A stretch of DNA of 64,000 bases from Acanthochlamys bracteata (Eukaryota > Streptophyta > Magnoliopsida > Pandanales > Velloziaceae). Under the pieces are notes generated by a model. It did not search any database, was not told where the DNA came from, and saw only the letters and a list, made by a program, of their open reading frames with translations. The stretch spans positions 4,714,501-4,778,500 of the forward strand of contig CM034128.1 of NCBI GenBank assembly GCA_019914995.1, written 5' to 3'. This document shows, piece by piece, positions 37,880-49,580 of this stretch. A program made the translations under genes and the position numbers. The first letter of the stretch is position 1. The number at the start of each line of letters is the position of its first letter.

Positions 37880-40500
37880 ATATGATTAACATTTAAGAAA
37901 TTGATCTGCATAGTTGCAATTGCATCTCTTTTAACCCATAATTGTCAAATGATTTGATGTGATGGAAATTTCGCTTAGGGCGTTGTTAAATTTATAAAAT
38001 ATAACTTTTATGAAATTGAGTTTGATAATAAAAATAAATTAGAAATAAGTTCTCAGTAATTTTGAGTAACATTTAGAAGTTTAGATTTACAAATCAAAAC
38101 CAAGACAAAGAATAGAGTTATGCAGAATTTATAAAGGCTAGAGAAAATGATAGACAAGCAATGTGAGAGATTATATAGAGGTTTGAGAGTGATTATATGA
38201 AGTACTTTTCTAAAAAAATATTTTTATTTATTTTAAAAAATAAGTTTTATTTTTTATTTTAAAAAATTTATTAAAAAAATAATAACAAGTCTTACGATAT
38301 AACTTTTTTTTAAATATTTTTTAAAATTTAAAATAAATTTTATAAAATATTATAGAAAATTTATTAAAAAACGTAAATTAAAAAAATTGAAAAACGTTTT
38401 TAAAAAAATACTTTTTCAAATGCCCTAAAATTAACACTCATCTTCGCTGTGAATTGCAGATGTATGTTTCGCCATCACCTATGTAAAAGTCTTGTGAGCT
38501 TAGAATTAAGAGCTTAATATTCTTTTGAAGTTTAAATTTTCAATCCAAAACTTTAAGATAAAGAATAGAGTGTTCAGAACTTATGCAAATCTAGCGAGGA
38601 TGCCAAAAGAGCAACGAATTAAAATTTTCTTTAATATTTATAAAGATATCTTGCAGAGAACAATCCTTACCTATGAATAAGTCAGAATTATCATGCTATG
38701 CTGCATTGGCTACTAGGCATAACAAAAGATGTGTTATCATTATTTATAAGATTCCCAAAATTCAAATGGACAAACAACACTCAGAAGCATACAGCAACCA
38801 TCAGTTGGGTGGTATTTAAAAGTACTTTTTAACTCATTTTTATTCTAATTTTTAATTTATAAGTTTTAATTATTTTTTAATATATTTTTTAAATTTAAAA
38901 AATACAAAAAATTCTTATGATATAAAATATTATTATTTTTTTTGTTTCGTTCAAAATATAAAAATCTTTTAAAAAATTTTAAAACTTATTTCGTTTAAAA
39001 AAATTCTTTTCAACATTTGTCACTCTAGCAAGAGGCTGTGCTTTGCGTTTGCCGTATCTACTGCTTAGAATAGCACATTGTCTCTCCAAAGATTTATGAG
39101 ATTGTTTTGGAGTACTTTTTAGCTGTTTTTTATTGTTTGCTTTCTAAACTTTTTTCTATAACACTATTAAATTTTCTTTTCAAAATTCAAAAATTTAAAA
39201 TAAATTACACTTCAGATAATTTATATTATATATATATAAATATTTTATGCTAACAAAAATAAATTTAAAATATTTTATTTTAGCAATTTAACGACCCTTG
39301 TCACCTGAACAATGCTGGTTTATCTATAAAAACAGAAACACTTAGTGCATATTTACTAATACCCTAAACTCATTTTTTTTAAAACTCATTTTTAATATAA
39401 AATAAAAAAAATTAAAATAAATTTTTTTTATTAATAAATTTCTTTTTAAAAATTTAATTTTAAAATTTACTATAAATATTAAATTAATATATATTTTTTA
39501 TTAAATATTTTAATTTTTAATTTAATTTTTAAATTAACTTTCAAAAAATTTATTTCATCTATTTTATCTTCAAAGTAAACAGACCGTTAGAGCTAGTTGA
39601 TCAAAGGTCCAAATAAACTAAATAGATCAGACCATTATTTCATAAAGGCCTTTATGTTTAAATAGGCTAAACTCTTTGTTGCAGTTGTTTTTACTTTTTC
39701 TCAACGAAATTTTTAATTATATTTTTTAATATATATTTTATAAGTATTTAAAAAATTTATTTAAAAATTTAAAAAAATATACAAAAATTTTATATAATAA
39801 AATTTTTTTATTATATATTTTTATTATTTATTTTAAAATAAAAAAATAAAAACATTTTCTATTTTAAAAAAATTTTATTTTATAATCAATTCCAAATGCA
39901 TCCTTATAATATGAGCCAGCTTTAGGTGCTTTGACTTCAGGTCCACCGCCACATATAACCAACTAGAGTTCAAAATTTATATTGGGCTTTCACTTCACCG
40001 GGTGGTGCCAATAGTCTCGCCCCTGAAATTAAGCTAAATATATTATAAAATGATTAACAAACCCGATTAGAATCTATCTATATATAATTGTATTAAAATA
40101 ATTTAATCCTAACATAATTTATATAATTATTAACTATAATTTAAATTTAAATCAATCTATTTAATAATAAAAAATATTAAATAAAAATAAAAAATTTATT
40201 TTTAAAAAATAATATATATTATTATTATATTTAAAAATTAATTTCAATAAAAATTAAGTAAATAATTAATTAAAATAAAATAAGTTAGAATATATAAAAG
40301 TTAAATTAATATTAATATTCTAAAATTATTAGATAATATATATTATAATTTTATATATTAAATAGATTAATTTGAAATAATTCGAATATGATTTGAATTT
40401 GTTTAAATTATGGGGCTAAATTCAAATGGATTTAAAATTAATTCGTATTCAGTTAAGATAAAATTTGAACTCAATCTAAATAAATTAATTTTAGAATGAA
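37880..40500. other. AT-rich intergenic desert, right part
   Basis: Almost entirely A/T blocks (about 38200-38400, 38820-39010, 39690-39890 and 40030-40500) separated by short stretches of normal composition. One block is a Tourist-like element (39345-39586). The block 40030-40500 uses the same ATTCGAAT and AATTTAAATT vocabulary as 8590-9060 and 56640-56970, so these three may be remnants of one repeat family. No coding pattern was found. Confidence 0.45.
39345..39586. repeat. Tourist-like MITE, family A copy 3
   Basis: The left end is GTGCATATTTAC and the right end, reverse-complemented, CGGTCTGTTTAC. Direct TTA triplets flank it at 39342-39344 and 39587-39589, the classic PIF/Harbinger target duplication. 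The left subterminal AAACTCATTTTT word is shared with the copy at 42798. Confidence 0.65.
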
Positions 40501-41287
40501 TTTGCAGTTTGTGCTATATACTACAATCTCTAATTAAACAGCAACAAACCTCTAGTCAAACAGCAACGAACGGAACACAACCGCTAGGAAACATCTCCGT
40601 CGACGAACGCGTAGGATTACTATTTATTTATCCACAACTTTATTTGTCAATTTTTGTATCCATAACTTTATTTATTTCTATTGTATCATATACACATATG
40701 TATATGTTGTGTTTTCATTTCCTTAATCTCCGACGTGACACGTAGACCCTACAGACAATTTACACATACGAACCTTTGTTTCCCAAAGTCCCAAACTATT
40801 TGTTTTCGAGAATTTTTCTTTTCTTTGTACAGTTTTTTTCTAAAAACAAAAAAGAACACGCGAAAATCTGCAGTGCTTGGATAGCAGTAGTAGGTCCTAA
40901 GCCTTCTTTCTTTCTCCCTGATTCTTCCCCTCAAGGGAAAAAAAAATTCCCTGCAAAATTTTGTTCTTGTTTAACTTTTTTTTTCCACCGACTTTTAACA
41001 TCAATCAATTATTTGTTTTATCTCTGCTTTTTTTTTTTTGGGATAACGATCAGAGTAGTATTTTTTTCCCAGGTGCTCTGCTTCAGTTTTGATTTCCAGC
41101 TTCTTTTTTGTGCTCACTGAGCTTCGATCGGTTCAGTTTTTGGCGGAACTCGAAAAGCTCAGAAGCTTTTGGATTTCTTCTTCAAATTTGTCTCACCGAT
41201 AGTTTTCAACTCTTTTTGAATCTGAAATTTAAAAGGAACAAACAAAAATTTATAAAAATTTCATACGTTTGGTTTTGGTTACATTTC

Positions 41288-42336
41288 ATGGCTTCATCGC
41301 CTTCGAATTCATCGGAATCAGAACCAGCGATAATAGAGCAAGTAATCACCGAATTCTTCTCAAAGAGTCTCCACATAATCCTTGAATCACGCTCTCCTTA
41401 CGTTTCTTCTGGCAACTATAGCGGCGATCTCTCCGCCGCCGCCGGGTCTCCGGCCTCGTCATCTAACTCCTCTTCGTCTTCGGGCGTTCGACCGAGGGAT
41501 AAATGGTTCAATCTCGCTCTACGAGATTGCCCTGCCGTTCTCGAAAACTTCGATCTTTGGCGCCAGAGCAATCTTGATCCTTTAGTTGTTGATATAGTGC
41601 TCGCTCGTTCTGCTTCGGCTTCTCCTGATTTCCCTCTCCGTGTTTCCACCGGCGGTTGTCTTCTTCGAAGTTTATCTAACAAGGAACTCACGTTGAACCC
41701 TCACAGGATTCGAAGTCAGAGAAAATCGTCGAGCGTTGGGTGATTCACTATGAAACGCGGTGGTCTGGGGTTAGCGGAAATTCGAATTCCGGAGGGATAA
41801 AGAACATTGGTGGTAGTGGTTCCGCCTCGCATTCTTCAGAAATGCCTGCAATGCATAGGAAAACATATAAAAGGTCAATCGTGCTCTTGAGGTCTTTGTA
41901 TGTAACTGTGAGATTACTGCCTGCTTACAAGTTGTTCAGGGATCTCAAATCATCTGCGCAGCTTCGCCCTTTCAGTCTTTCCCATAGGATTTCATCTTTT
42001 GTCGAACCGTTTACTCGCAAAGAAGACGCAGAAATGAATCAGTTTGTGTTTGCTCCGGTGGAAACACCTTGCGGGCGGCTGTGTTTGTCTGTGTCTCACC
42101 TTCCAACAGTTGAAGATGTTAGCTCGGAGCCATCAACTCTGTTGTCAGCACAGCTGATACTGGATTATGTTGGAAGTCCAACTACTAATCCACTGAGGTG
42201 GTTTCAATCGCTTTCAACTGCAGGATCCATATCTGGATTAAGCAAGTCAAGGACTGCTGCAGAGGCCTTAGAAGAGCTGAGAAGCTACAGGGTGGTAAAA
42301 GCAAAGTTACTCAAGCAGGGTGGATTTGTTCACTAG
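41288..42336 (+). CDS. ATG13: ATG13-like autophagy protein, shortened, with a frame problem
   Basis: ATG13 is the regulatory partner of the ATG1 kinase in autophagy initiation. Recognisable plant ATG13 HORMA-region blocks are EQVITEFFSKSLHIILESRS, RPRDKWFNLALRDCPAVLEN, LWRQSNLDPLVVDIVL, then in another frame EKIVERWVIHYETRW, KRSIVLLRSLYVTVRLLPAY, NQFVFAPVETPCGRLCLSVS and LDYVGSPTTNPLRWFQSL. The two halves lie in different frames. A 65-bp intron (41642-41706, donor CGT|GTTTCC, acceptor CACAG|GAT) would join them in phase and give 327 residues, but the donor is weak and the intron very short; a frameshift is the alternative. The protein stops soon after AGSISGLSKSR, whereas plant ATG13 normally continues as a long disordered tail of several hundred residues. 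It may be a short paralogue or an early pseudogene. Confidence 0.7.
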
Positions 42337-42797
42337 ATGGGCAACAAGAGGCGGGATCTGTAGACAGAGGCACTTCGGGGCTTTGATGCGAAGTCTCTTC
42401 TTGTACATATGTGCAGTTCCGTTTTAGCAAGGAAGGCAGTATTGTAGCAATACCTTGAGGTATTTATGCTACCTCTTCAAGGTCTAGTTCATACATCTAC
42501 ATCTATAGTATGTTAAAAGAGCATTACAACTATAGTAAAAGATAAGAATTTATCTTAATATTTTGATTTTCTTTTATCCTCTGTAAAATAACTGCTTGCT
42601 TTATGCTTTAACTTCTTTACTTGCATATTTTCATGCATATGCATATACATGCATTGACAAAAAAAATCATTCTATTATGATGTTGCTGTTAAGATTTTCT
42701 TGGAAACTGTGCACTCTTCAAGTCATCAAGTGATCCATTTTTCATATCAGGTATCGTGTAGGACTTGGTTGAAAGAACTATATACATCCTCCATGTA

Positions 42798-42996
42798 GGG
42801 CGCGTTTACCTACCGCCAAACTTCACTTTTTTCAAACTCACTTTTAATATAAAATAAACAAAAATTTAAAATAAATTTTTTCTATCAATTTATTTTTTCA
42901 AAATTCAATTTTAAAACTTACTATTACTACAAAATTAATATAAAAATTTATTTTTATTAAATATTTTTAATTTTTAATATAATTTTAAACACACCT
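42798..42996. repeat. Tourist-like MITE, family A copy 2
   Basis: The left end is GGGCGCGTTTACC and the right end, reverse-complemented, AGGTGTGTTTAAA. Direct GTA triplets flank it (42795-42797 and 42997-42999). It lies about 460 bases after the ATG13-like stop codon. The core is A/T-rich and non-coding. Confidence 0.65.
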
Positions 42997-42999
42997 GTA

Positions 43000-44460
43000 G
43001 TGTTTCTGTCAATTTGGGTTGTTTAAGTCGGAAAAATTCTGAGCACTTTCACTCAACAACAACAACAACTTGAGGTAACAAGGTCGGAAAAGATAACGTA
43101 CTTTTTTCTCCATTTTCTTTTATGAAGATTGCCAGTGAATCCTGTGTGTTCTCATAACTTTCGAGTTGTCCAATCTATAAAAGGTCAATGTCAAAGTTGA
43201 ATGGAAAATTTCTTGCTGATTCAGTATCTCAGCTAAAATATAGCCATAAAATCCAAATAAGACAGTATTCCTGCTACTGACAGACATCCTTACAGTTAAA
43301 GTCGGACATGTGAGAATATTGTGAATTAGATGTGTCAAAAATGTCAATTCATTAAATATGCTTTTTTTCCCTGGTGATGATGAAGTAATAGATGTGGCTC
43401 CATTGCTTAGGTAGCTTCAATGAACTATCAAGAAGTAGACGTGCAAGCATATCATTGATTTGATATGTTCTACTTGATGGTGAGAAATGAAGTAATAGAT
43501 ATTGACAGCAATCTTTTTGTTTAAATGATTGGATTCCCAAGGGATCTGCAACTTATCTCTTCTTTGTTCCAGTAGTTTTAGACTTTGCCAGAGAAGCAGT
43601 TGTAAATAGCTGTGATCAACTAGGCAATGCACCAAGACATCCTTTATCGGTAAAACTTTACAACTTAAGGGGTAACAATTCTACATCTGCCGTTCAATGA
43701 AGGAAGATTATTTCAAAACCATAGAATCAGACTACCGGTAAATGTTAATTAGTTGGCTAAAACAATGTAAATCTTTGCAATAGTTGCCGACATAGATTTT
43801 TTTTTTCCCCTTCTCACACTGAAGTTTTGTTGAGAACTTCAAACAATAATCCTCTTCTTTTTACATGTCATCTGCAAACCTTGTGATCTTTAGTTTCTTG
43901 GGGTTACTTATTTCTCCCTGCACTTGTATCATGAATTCGTGGCATTGAGTTTTCCTCTCTTGCCGTTTCTTTTACATAGTAGGCTGGGTCCAACACTGAG
44001 AATGTACTCTCACTAGGTGAATTAAAAAAAATGTTAAACCACCCTTTTATCTGTAGAGAAAATCCCTGCTTACAAATGTTTTCTTGTAAGCAGTTCGTAA
44101 TAATGCTAAAGTGCTGTCACTGGTGCAGTTCTATCTGAAGGTTTGATGCAATTTCTGAGATCTAGTTTTTTTTCCTGGTATAGTAAGTCCCAGAACTGAA
44201 CAATATGTTACTTCGAACATCTTGCATATTAAGACTGAAATATTAAAATGCATTTGTTTGGAACTATTTGACAAGTTTTAGCTTCTTGCTGATTATTTCT
44301 TTAAGTTTACTGTCACCCAGACAGATTGAAAACTTTTTTTTTAGGAATAAATGGAGATTTCCAATTAAAGGCACCTTGCTTATAGCAGTACATAATTCTA
44401 TGATAAGGTAGGGAGAAGCGATATGTGATATATAGCCGTCTAATTATAAAGCATGCTCTG
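43000..44460. other. Intergenic between ATG13-like and VTL genes
   Basis: Moderately A/T-rich, with short ORFs on both strands and none with coding character. I looked here for the missing ATG13 C-terminal region and found nothing recognisable. Confidence 0.45.
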
Positions 44461-44470
44461 ATTTTTTCAC

Positions 44471-45109
44471 CTAGGCTTTAAACCCACTGGACCCAAGTGC
44501 CTTCATGAGTCCAAAAGTCACAGCCATTGCTGTCCATCCTCCTATGAGCACTCTCAGAGCCGATCTCATTACTGGAGCTCGGCCAACAATGGCTCCTGTG
44601 CTCCCAAACAGCACCAGTGCCATTGTCACTGCAGCTGCCACAACCCCCATCCGCACATTATAGTTGCTTATAAATCCTGCTGCAAGCAGTGGTACAATTG
44701 CCCCCATTGAGAAAGCAAGTCCTGAGGCTACAGCTGCCTGTATGGGGCTAGGCAGACGGTCTCGACCATCTATGCTGTTCTCACTTCCTTCTTCACCATT
44801 CATTTTTATCTCCCGCTTCATTTGTGACACCTCAATGTCCAATTGAGAATACACAGAGACAAACTCTCCTATTGCCATGCTGCAAGCACCAGCCACCAGG
44901 CCAGCAAAGCCAGAAATAATCATGGCCTTAGGATCATCCTTCACTGCTCCTACTCCCATCATCAGGGAGGCAGTTGAAACCAGTCCATCATTGGCACCAA
45001 GAACTGCTGCTCTTAACCACTGTGCCCTATGCATGTAGTTCACCTCTTCTTCTATTTGTTGAGGGTTGTTGATGCCATCAATGGTGATCTTGGCATCATT
45101 GAGAGCCAT
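44471..45109 (-). CDS. Vacuolar iron transporter-like protein (VTL, CCC1/VIT1 family)
   Basis: VTL proteins move Fe2+ (and perhaps Mn2+) into the vacuole. A single exon encodes 212 residues, within the usual VTL length. The first segment carries AQWLRAAVLGANDGLVSTAS (about 29-48), the family signature; MAIGEFVSVYSQ follows the second segment. About five membrane segments are visible (roughly 33-54, 62-83, 122-144, 150-172 and 183-205). The loop between segments 2 and 3 is short (EVSQMKREIKMNGEEGSEN), so the long cytosolic metal-binding domain of true VIT1 is absent, as in VTLs and nodulin-21 relatives. Intronless, as is common for VTLs. A TATA box lies about 120 bases upstream. Confidence 0.93.
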   Translation of the reverse strand: MALNDAKITIDGINNPQQIEEEVNYMHRAQWLRAAVLGANDGLVSTASLMMGVGAVKDDPKAMIISGFAGLVAGACSMAIGEFVSVYSQLDIEVSQMKREIKMNGEEGSENSIDGRDRLPSPIQAAVASGLAFSMGAIVPLLAAGFISNYNVRMGVVAAAVTMALVLFGSTGAIVGRAPVMRSALRVLIGGWTAMAVTFGLMKALGSSGFKA

Positions 45110-45138
45110 GCGGGGTTGTTACTCTATAAAAAGAAAGG

Positions 45139-46610
45139 ATGGAGCAACAGCCAGAGAAAGGTTGGTGTGAGGCTGGTGATGAAGATGATAGGAACTTGAA
45201 GAGTGTGACAGACACGCTCCATGGTAAGGCTTTTTATAGTGATTTTTTGGTAATGTTGAAGAGTGTGGTGGTGGAGCCACTTAGAACAGGTGAGCCTGTA
45301 TTATTTCGTACAAACTTGCTTTTATATTGTGTATTTTGACTAATAATTCATTTGTTATGCTTCTTTGTAGTTTGCAAGGATGCCAAAGTTGATGGGTAAG
45401 CCATTTACTGTTTGCTGTGTTGATATGAGAGGTTAACTTTAGTGGAGATGACAATATAAAGTGTTGGAATCCTGATCTTGCTTTTAACAAACTAATGAAA
45501 TGTTAAAAATAGGTTACGAAAGGTTCCTTGCATTGGTATCTGCAGTAGAGGCATTGGTTTCAATAGGTTTTGGAAGACTTGAAACTTAAATCAGAGTTGT
45601 TCTGCTTAAAATTTTGCGTGTTTCTACTTATCTAGCGTACAATATGTAGGTACGCATGATTGCAGAACTACTTGAAGTTGTAAGTAAGATGAAAAACAAG
45701 TCTTTATACTGTACATGCACCACTTGTTTTACTTTCAGTGTTTACTCTCTGAACCTGGATAGTAAAGTTGGTAAACATGCATTACAGTGTCTACTTTACA
45801 TGAAAACTTGGTTTTAGTTGTATCTAAAAGGTCTAGTACTACCAATTTGGCAAAAGTTCCTCTCTTGTATGGTTAGGTAGAAAATACATGTTGTATCGTG
45901 CATATTGTGGCTATTCATGCCCTTGCTGCATTAACATTGTTCAAAATTCAAAATTGCTGATATATGATGGTATGTTTATTGTTGGTTGCTGAATAGACCT
46001 CCACTTGTCGAGAGAATGCAGGAGTGATAACATTAGTAATGGAGTTGGAGTGTGCGTTCCACACGACGACCACCCACCAAAGGCGTATTCAATTGTTTTT
46101 ATATAGGCAACTTAAGGAAATGGGGTATCCCACTAAGCTTTTTCTCTCTTATCCTTCTCTTGTGGGAACTGGTTTCCTTCCTTTTTGGGTTGGGGTTCCT
46201 GCATTTGTTAATGTGATTCTAAGACATTTTTCAAGTTTGTAGATTTTAGCTCTGGTACTGGTCTAATCAAATACTTATGTTGCTTTGTAATAGATTATGC
46301 ATACTGCTTCTGTTCGAGTGATTAAAATACTTCTATTTCCCAATTTATTTGATATTCAGACTTGAAGGCAGAGTTGTGTCTGCAGAATTCTTGTTTTGTT
46401 TTTTGTTTTTGTTTTTGATTTTTTTTTTTTTTTTTTGACATACTGATAGATTTCGAGAAAAGAAGTGTATATCTTTTCTTTCAAGTGCTCTGCATTGTCT
46501 ATATGTTTCTAATCTTTTCAGGAACAATATCAGAAGCTCCACTTATCTGGTAATGTCCAGAAAAGACTTGAATGGGATGACATATAGCTCAACAAAGTTA
46601 AAGGTGAGTA
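45139..46610 (+). pseudogene. Unrecognised multi-exon gene, probably decayed
   Basis: A plus-strand reading frame opens at an ATG at 45139, only 30 bases from the VTL start codon on the other strand. It continues to a good donor at 45290 (ACAG|GTGAGC), with blocks GWCEAGDEDDRNLKSV and GKAFYSDFLVMLKSVVVEPL. A short exon near 45371-45395 (VCKDAKVDG) fits the phase, with donor GTAAGC. Next, near 45998-46100, come PPLVERMQE and, after a small frame break, ISNGVGVCVPHDDHPPKAYS. A further candidate exon begins at 46522 after TTTTCAG and ends at a GTGAGT donor at 46602. Composition and splice sites suggest a real gene once lay here, but the frame break and weak continuity point to decay. I do not recognise the family. 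The first exon overlaps the VTL promoter. Confidence 0.35.
45231..45238 (-). promoter_or_regulatory. TATA box of the VTL gene
   Basis: TATAAAAA on the minus strand, about 120 bases upstream of the VTL start codon. Confidence 0.55.
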
Positions 46611-47302
46611 AGTTGTGTGGACAGGATGATGAAGAAAATGTGCCTATACCTAACATTTAGAAATTTCAGGTTCTCCATTATACGTTTCTTGTCTCTTACC
46701 TTTCTGATTTTTCATTTGCCAATCTAAGAATTATCTTTCTTTTCAGGTAGTGCTGTTTTGAATTTAACCAACTTTAATTCTTTCTTCTGTATGTAGGGAG
46801 CACTTTCAAATGTTAATGGTATAATCTTAGATTAGGCATGTTTGACTGTGTTTTCGAGGTGTTTATTTTATCTCTATTTTAATTTTTGTTTTTGAAAAAG
46901 AAGATCATCTTTTAAAAAATTCACCATAAATAAGTTTTTAAAATTTTTTTTTATTTTAAGCAATTCTAAATAATCCTTACTGTTCTTACAAATTGTAAAT
47001 GTTGAATATTTACAGTGTTTTTTTTCTCTCTTTTTGGGTAAGATGTGTTTATCTGTTTTACGTCACACTTTTGTCAGTGTCAAATCTTGCCCCAGAATAA
47101 TATGTTTTTCATTTGTTTGAGTAGGTGCTGTTTGGTGGTGGCGTGGTGGGTTCTGATCTCCGAATAATGTAGATACTGTTCCCCCTATCACTGCGGTTAC
47201 TTTTTTTTCGTAAAGTGGGTTCTTAACTTTATTAGAATGATCGAATCAAAGTTTTTTCTTTCTGCAGAACACAATTATTAATACCTTGGTAACCATTATA
47301 AG

Positions 47303-48065
47303 CATAGTTGTTAGGCAAGGATAGATACGGAAACCGTTGATCCGGACGGTAAATCGGTTCGGATTTACAAAAGAACCGTTTATGCAATCGATCCGTTTCG
47401 ATCGGATTTGACTCATTCTGACTTGTTTCAATCCGATCGATCCGTCCGTACGGATCAAATCAGATTGAAAATTTTTTTAAAAAATTAATTAAAAAATTTT
47501 TAATTGATGATATATTTAATATAAAAATAATTATTAATCTTTTTATGTTAAAAAATGATATGTAATTTAGATTTAACATTTAGATGTGATAATATAAAAA
47601 ATATAATTAATTATTTTTTATTTGTACATATTAATTATTAGTAATTTTTAAATTTTATATTGTAAAATATTTAGACTCAAATATGTATATCTAAAAAAGT
47701 TAGTTATATTTTTTTTATGATTTATCTATTTTATGGTTTTATTTTTTTCTAATCTCTTAATTTATTTAAAAAAATTAGTTATTATTATTATTGTTGGTGG
47801 TGGCAATTATGGTGGCAATATTTTAATTTTTTTGTGATTATTATTACTATTGTCGTTAATAGTAAGACATAATAAAAATACTTTAATTTTTTGTTATAAT
47901 TACTATAGCTATTATTATTGGTAGTATTATTAGTGGTAAATTTTTTATTATAATTATTATTATTAGTTAAAAATATTTTAATATTATTGATCCGACGGTT
48001 CGATTCAAGAATCGTGATCCGAACAATTTTTTGGTTCAATATCCGATCCGATTCTTACAACTATG
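47303..48065. repeat. hAT-like non-autonomous element, copy 1
   Basis: The ends are CATAGTTGT and, on the right, ACAACTATG. The flanks are ATTATAAG (47295-47302) and ATTATAAT (48066-48073), an 8-bp duplication with one mismatch. Eight bases is the hAT-type length. The outer 100-170 bases are crowded with CGGATC, GATCCG and CGATCGATCCG words, while the core is A/T-rich. Near 47776-47965 the core holds imperfect ATT/ACT/GTT triplet repeats that create an Asn-rich ORF on the minus strand. No transposase is present. The copy at 51884 is homologous along its length in the opposite orientation. Confidence 0.8.
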
Positions 48066-48166
48066 ATTATAATGTGCGTTCAACAAGTTGTTGCTATCAG
48101 TTTCTCTATGTTTTTGGGTATCTTTTATGCTTCAGTACAGCCGTGCACTATACACTATTGAGTTTA

Positions 48167-48459
48167 GATACGTATTTCAAATATTTATAATTAAATTTTA
48201 TAAAAATAAAAAATAAAAAATAAAATTTTTTAAAAATAAGTTGAAAGTGAAATTTAATATTTGTATTATAATAAATTTAGAAAGTAAGTTAAAAATTAAA
48301 ATATAAAATTATATTATAAAATATACTAATAAAAAGTTAAAATTAGATTTTTGTATATAAAATTAGAATTTTAAATTTTTTTATAAATAAAATATATAAA
48401 TTATTCTGAATTTTAAATTTAATAAAAAAAATAAAATTATGAGCGTTTGAAACATGTTA
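48167..48459. repeat. Small inverted-repeat element, family B copy 2
   Basis: The left end contains ATACGTATTTCAAATATTT and the reverse complement of the right end AACATGTTTCAAACGCTCA. Both continue ATAATT. The core is A/T-rich. The ends match the copy at 13790. It begins about 100 bases after the first hAT-like element. Confidence 0.5.
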
Positions 48460-49322
48460 ATTACCTTTACAGCAAAGTAGATGCCGAGTTACTTTCTCAA
48501 ATTTATTATGTGAAGAATATTCTCATTCAACCTTGTTCAGATTAAACTTGAGTTCTTTGTTGAATCCATTTCTTCTTTTGATTACTACAATCTTGGAGTA
48601 GTTTTCTCGTCTCTATGGTGTGCATCGTGGCCTAGAAAAACCTACAAGATAGGCTCGAAATGTAGAGGCCATACTAGCTTTTATGTCTATCACAGCCCTT
48701 TTTCATTTTTCACTAAAATTCAATTTTTTCGATTGAAAATTGAAGTCTTATAAAATTTTGTATTCTTGCACTAAAAAATTTTTTTTAATACTTAGTTTTT
48801 CTCATAAACAAACATATATATTTTTAAAAATTACTTTCTAATAATTTATTTTTAGTAGTATATTTTAAAACTTCTTAATAAAAAGTAAATACCCCTTTTA
48901 TGAAGATTAACGATGCCTATTTGGTTTGGGTTTTTACTTTATATTCATTCCTTAAAAACTTACCTTTATTTTAAAATTTTAAATTTAATTTATTTTTTAT
49001 TTTAAACAAGTAAACACGTTATGCAATCGATTAAAGTTTGAGTAGGGCTCACATGAATAAAATAAGTTAAACTTTTACTTCTGTTTTTTCTTCTCTTCTT
49101 CACCCCTAACAAGTGCCAGGTATTATGCTGCTTGGTTGCGTCGGAAGCTTTTGCGATTGACGCTATTTAAGTAGTTACCTTATACGACTTCCACGTGTCC
49201 CCACCTAACTGGTCGCAAGTTGATAAACCTAGTGTTTAAAGATGAATAAACTCTGAATCAATTGGTCACAATCTAGTTAGCTGATAGCTTCACCCTTCAT
49301 AAACTTCTTAATTATCAATTTA

Positions 49323-49580
49323 GTGCGTGTTTTGAATATCTATAATTAAATTTTACGTAAGTAAAATTTAAGAAGTAAAATTTTTTTAAAAATAAATTAG
49401 AAGTGATGTTTAGTTTTTATAATGACTTAAATTAGAAAATAAAATTATATTAGAAGGTGTGCAAGTAAGTTGAAATTGAAGTTATATTTATGAAACTGAA
49501 GGTTTTTTCAATTTTTTGGCAAATAAAATATAAAAAATTTTCGAAAGGAAAATGCTGAAGTTCTAAACGATTAAAACAAC
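49323..49580. repeat. Small element, family B copy 3 (right end unclear)
   Basis: The left end GTGCGTGTTTTGAATATCTA continues TAATTAAATTTTAC, as in copy 2. The right terminus could not be fixed, so the end coordinate is approximate. Confidence 0.35.

Noticed and set aside
40776-41287. Plus-strand ORFs upstream of the ATG13-like start
   Set aside because: They are T-rich leader sequence. Similarity to ATG13 begins at the ATG at 41288.
47788-48039. Asn-rich 83-codon ORF on the minus strand
   Set aside because: Produced by ATT-type triplet repeats inside a hAT-like element; no independent coding evidence.
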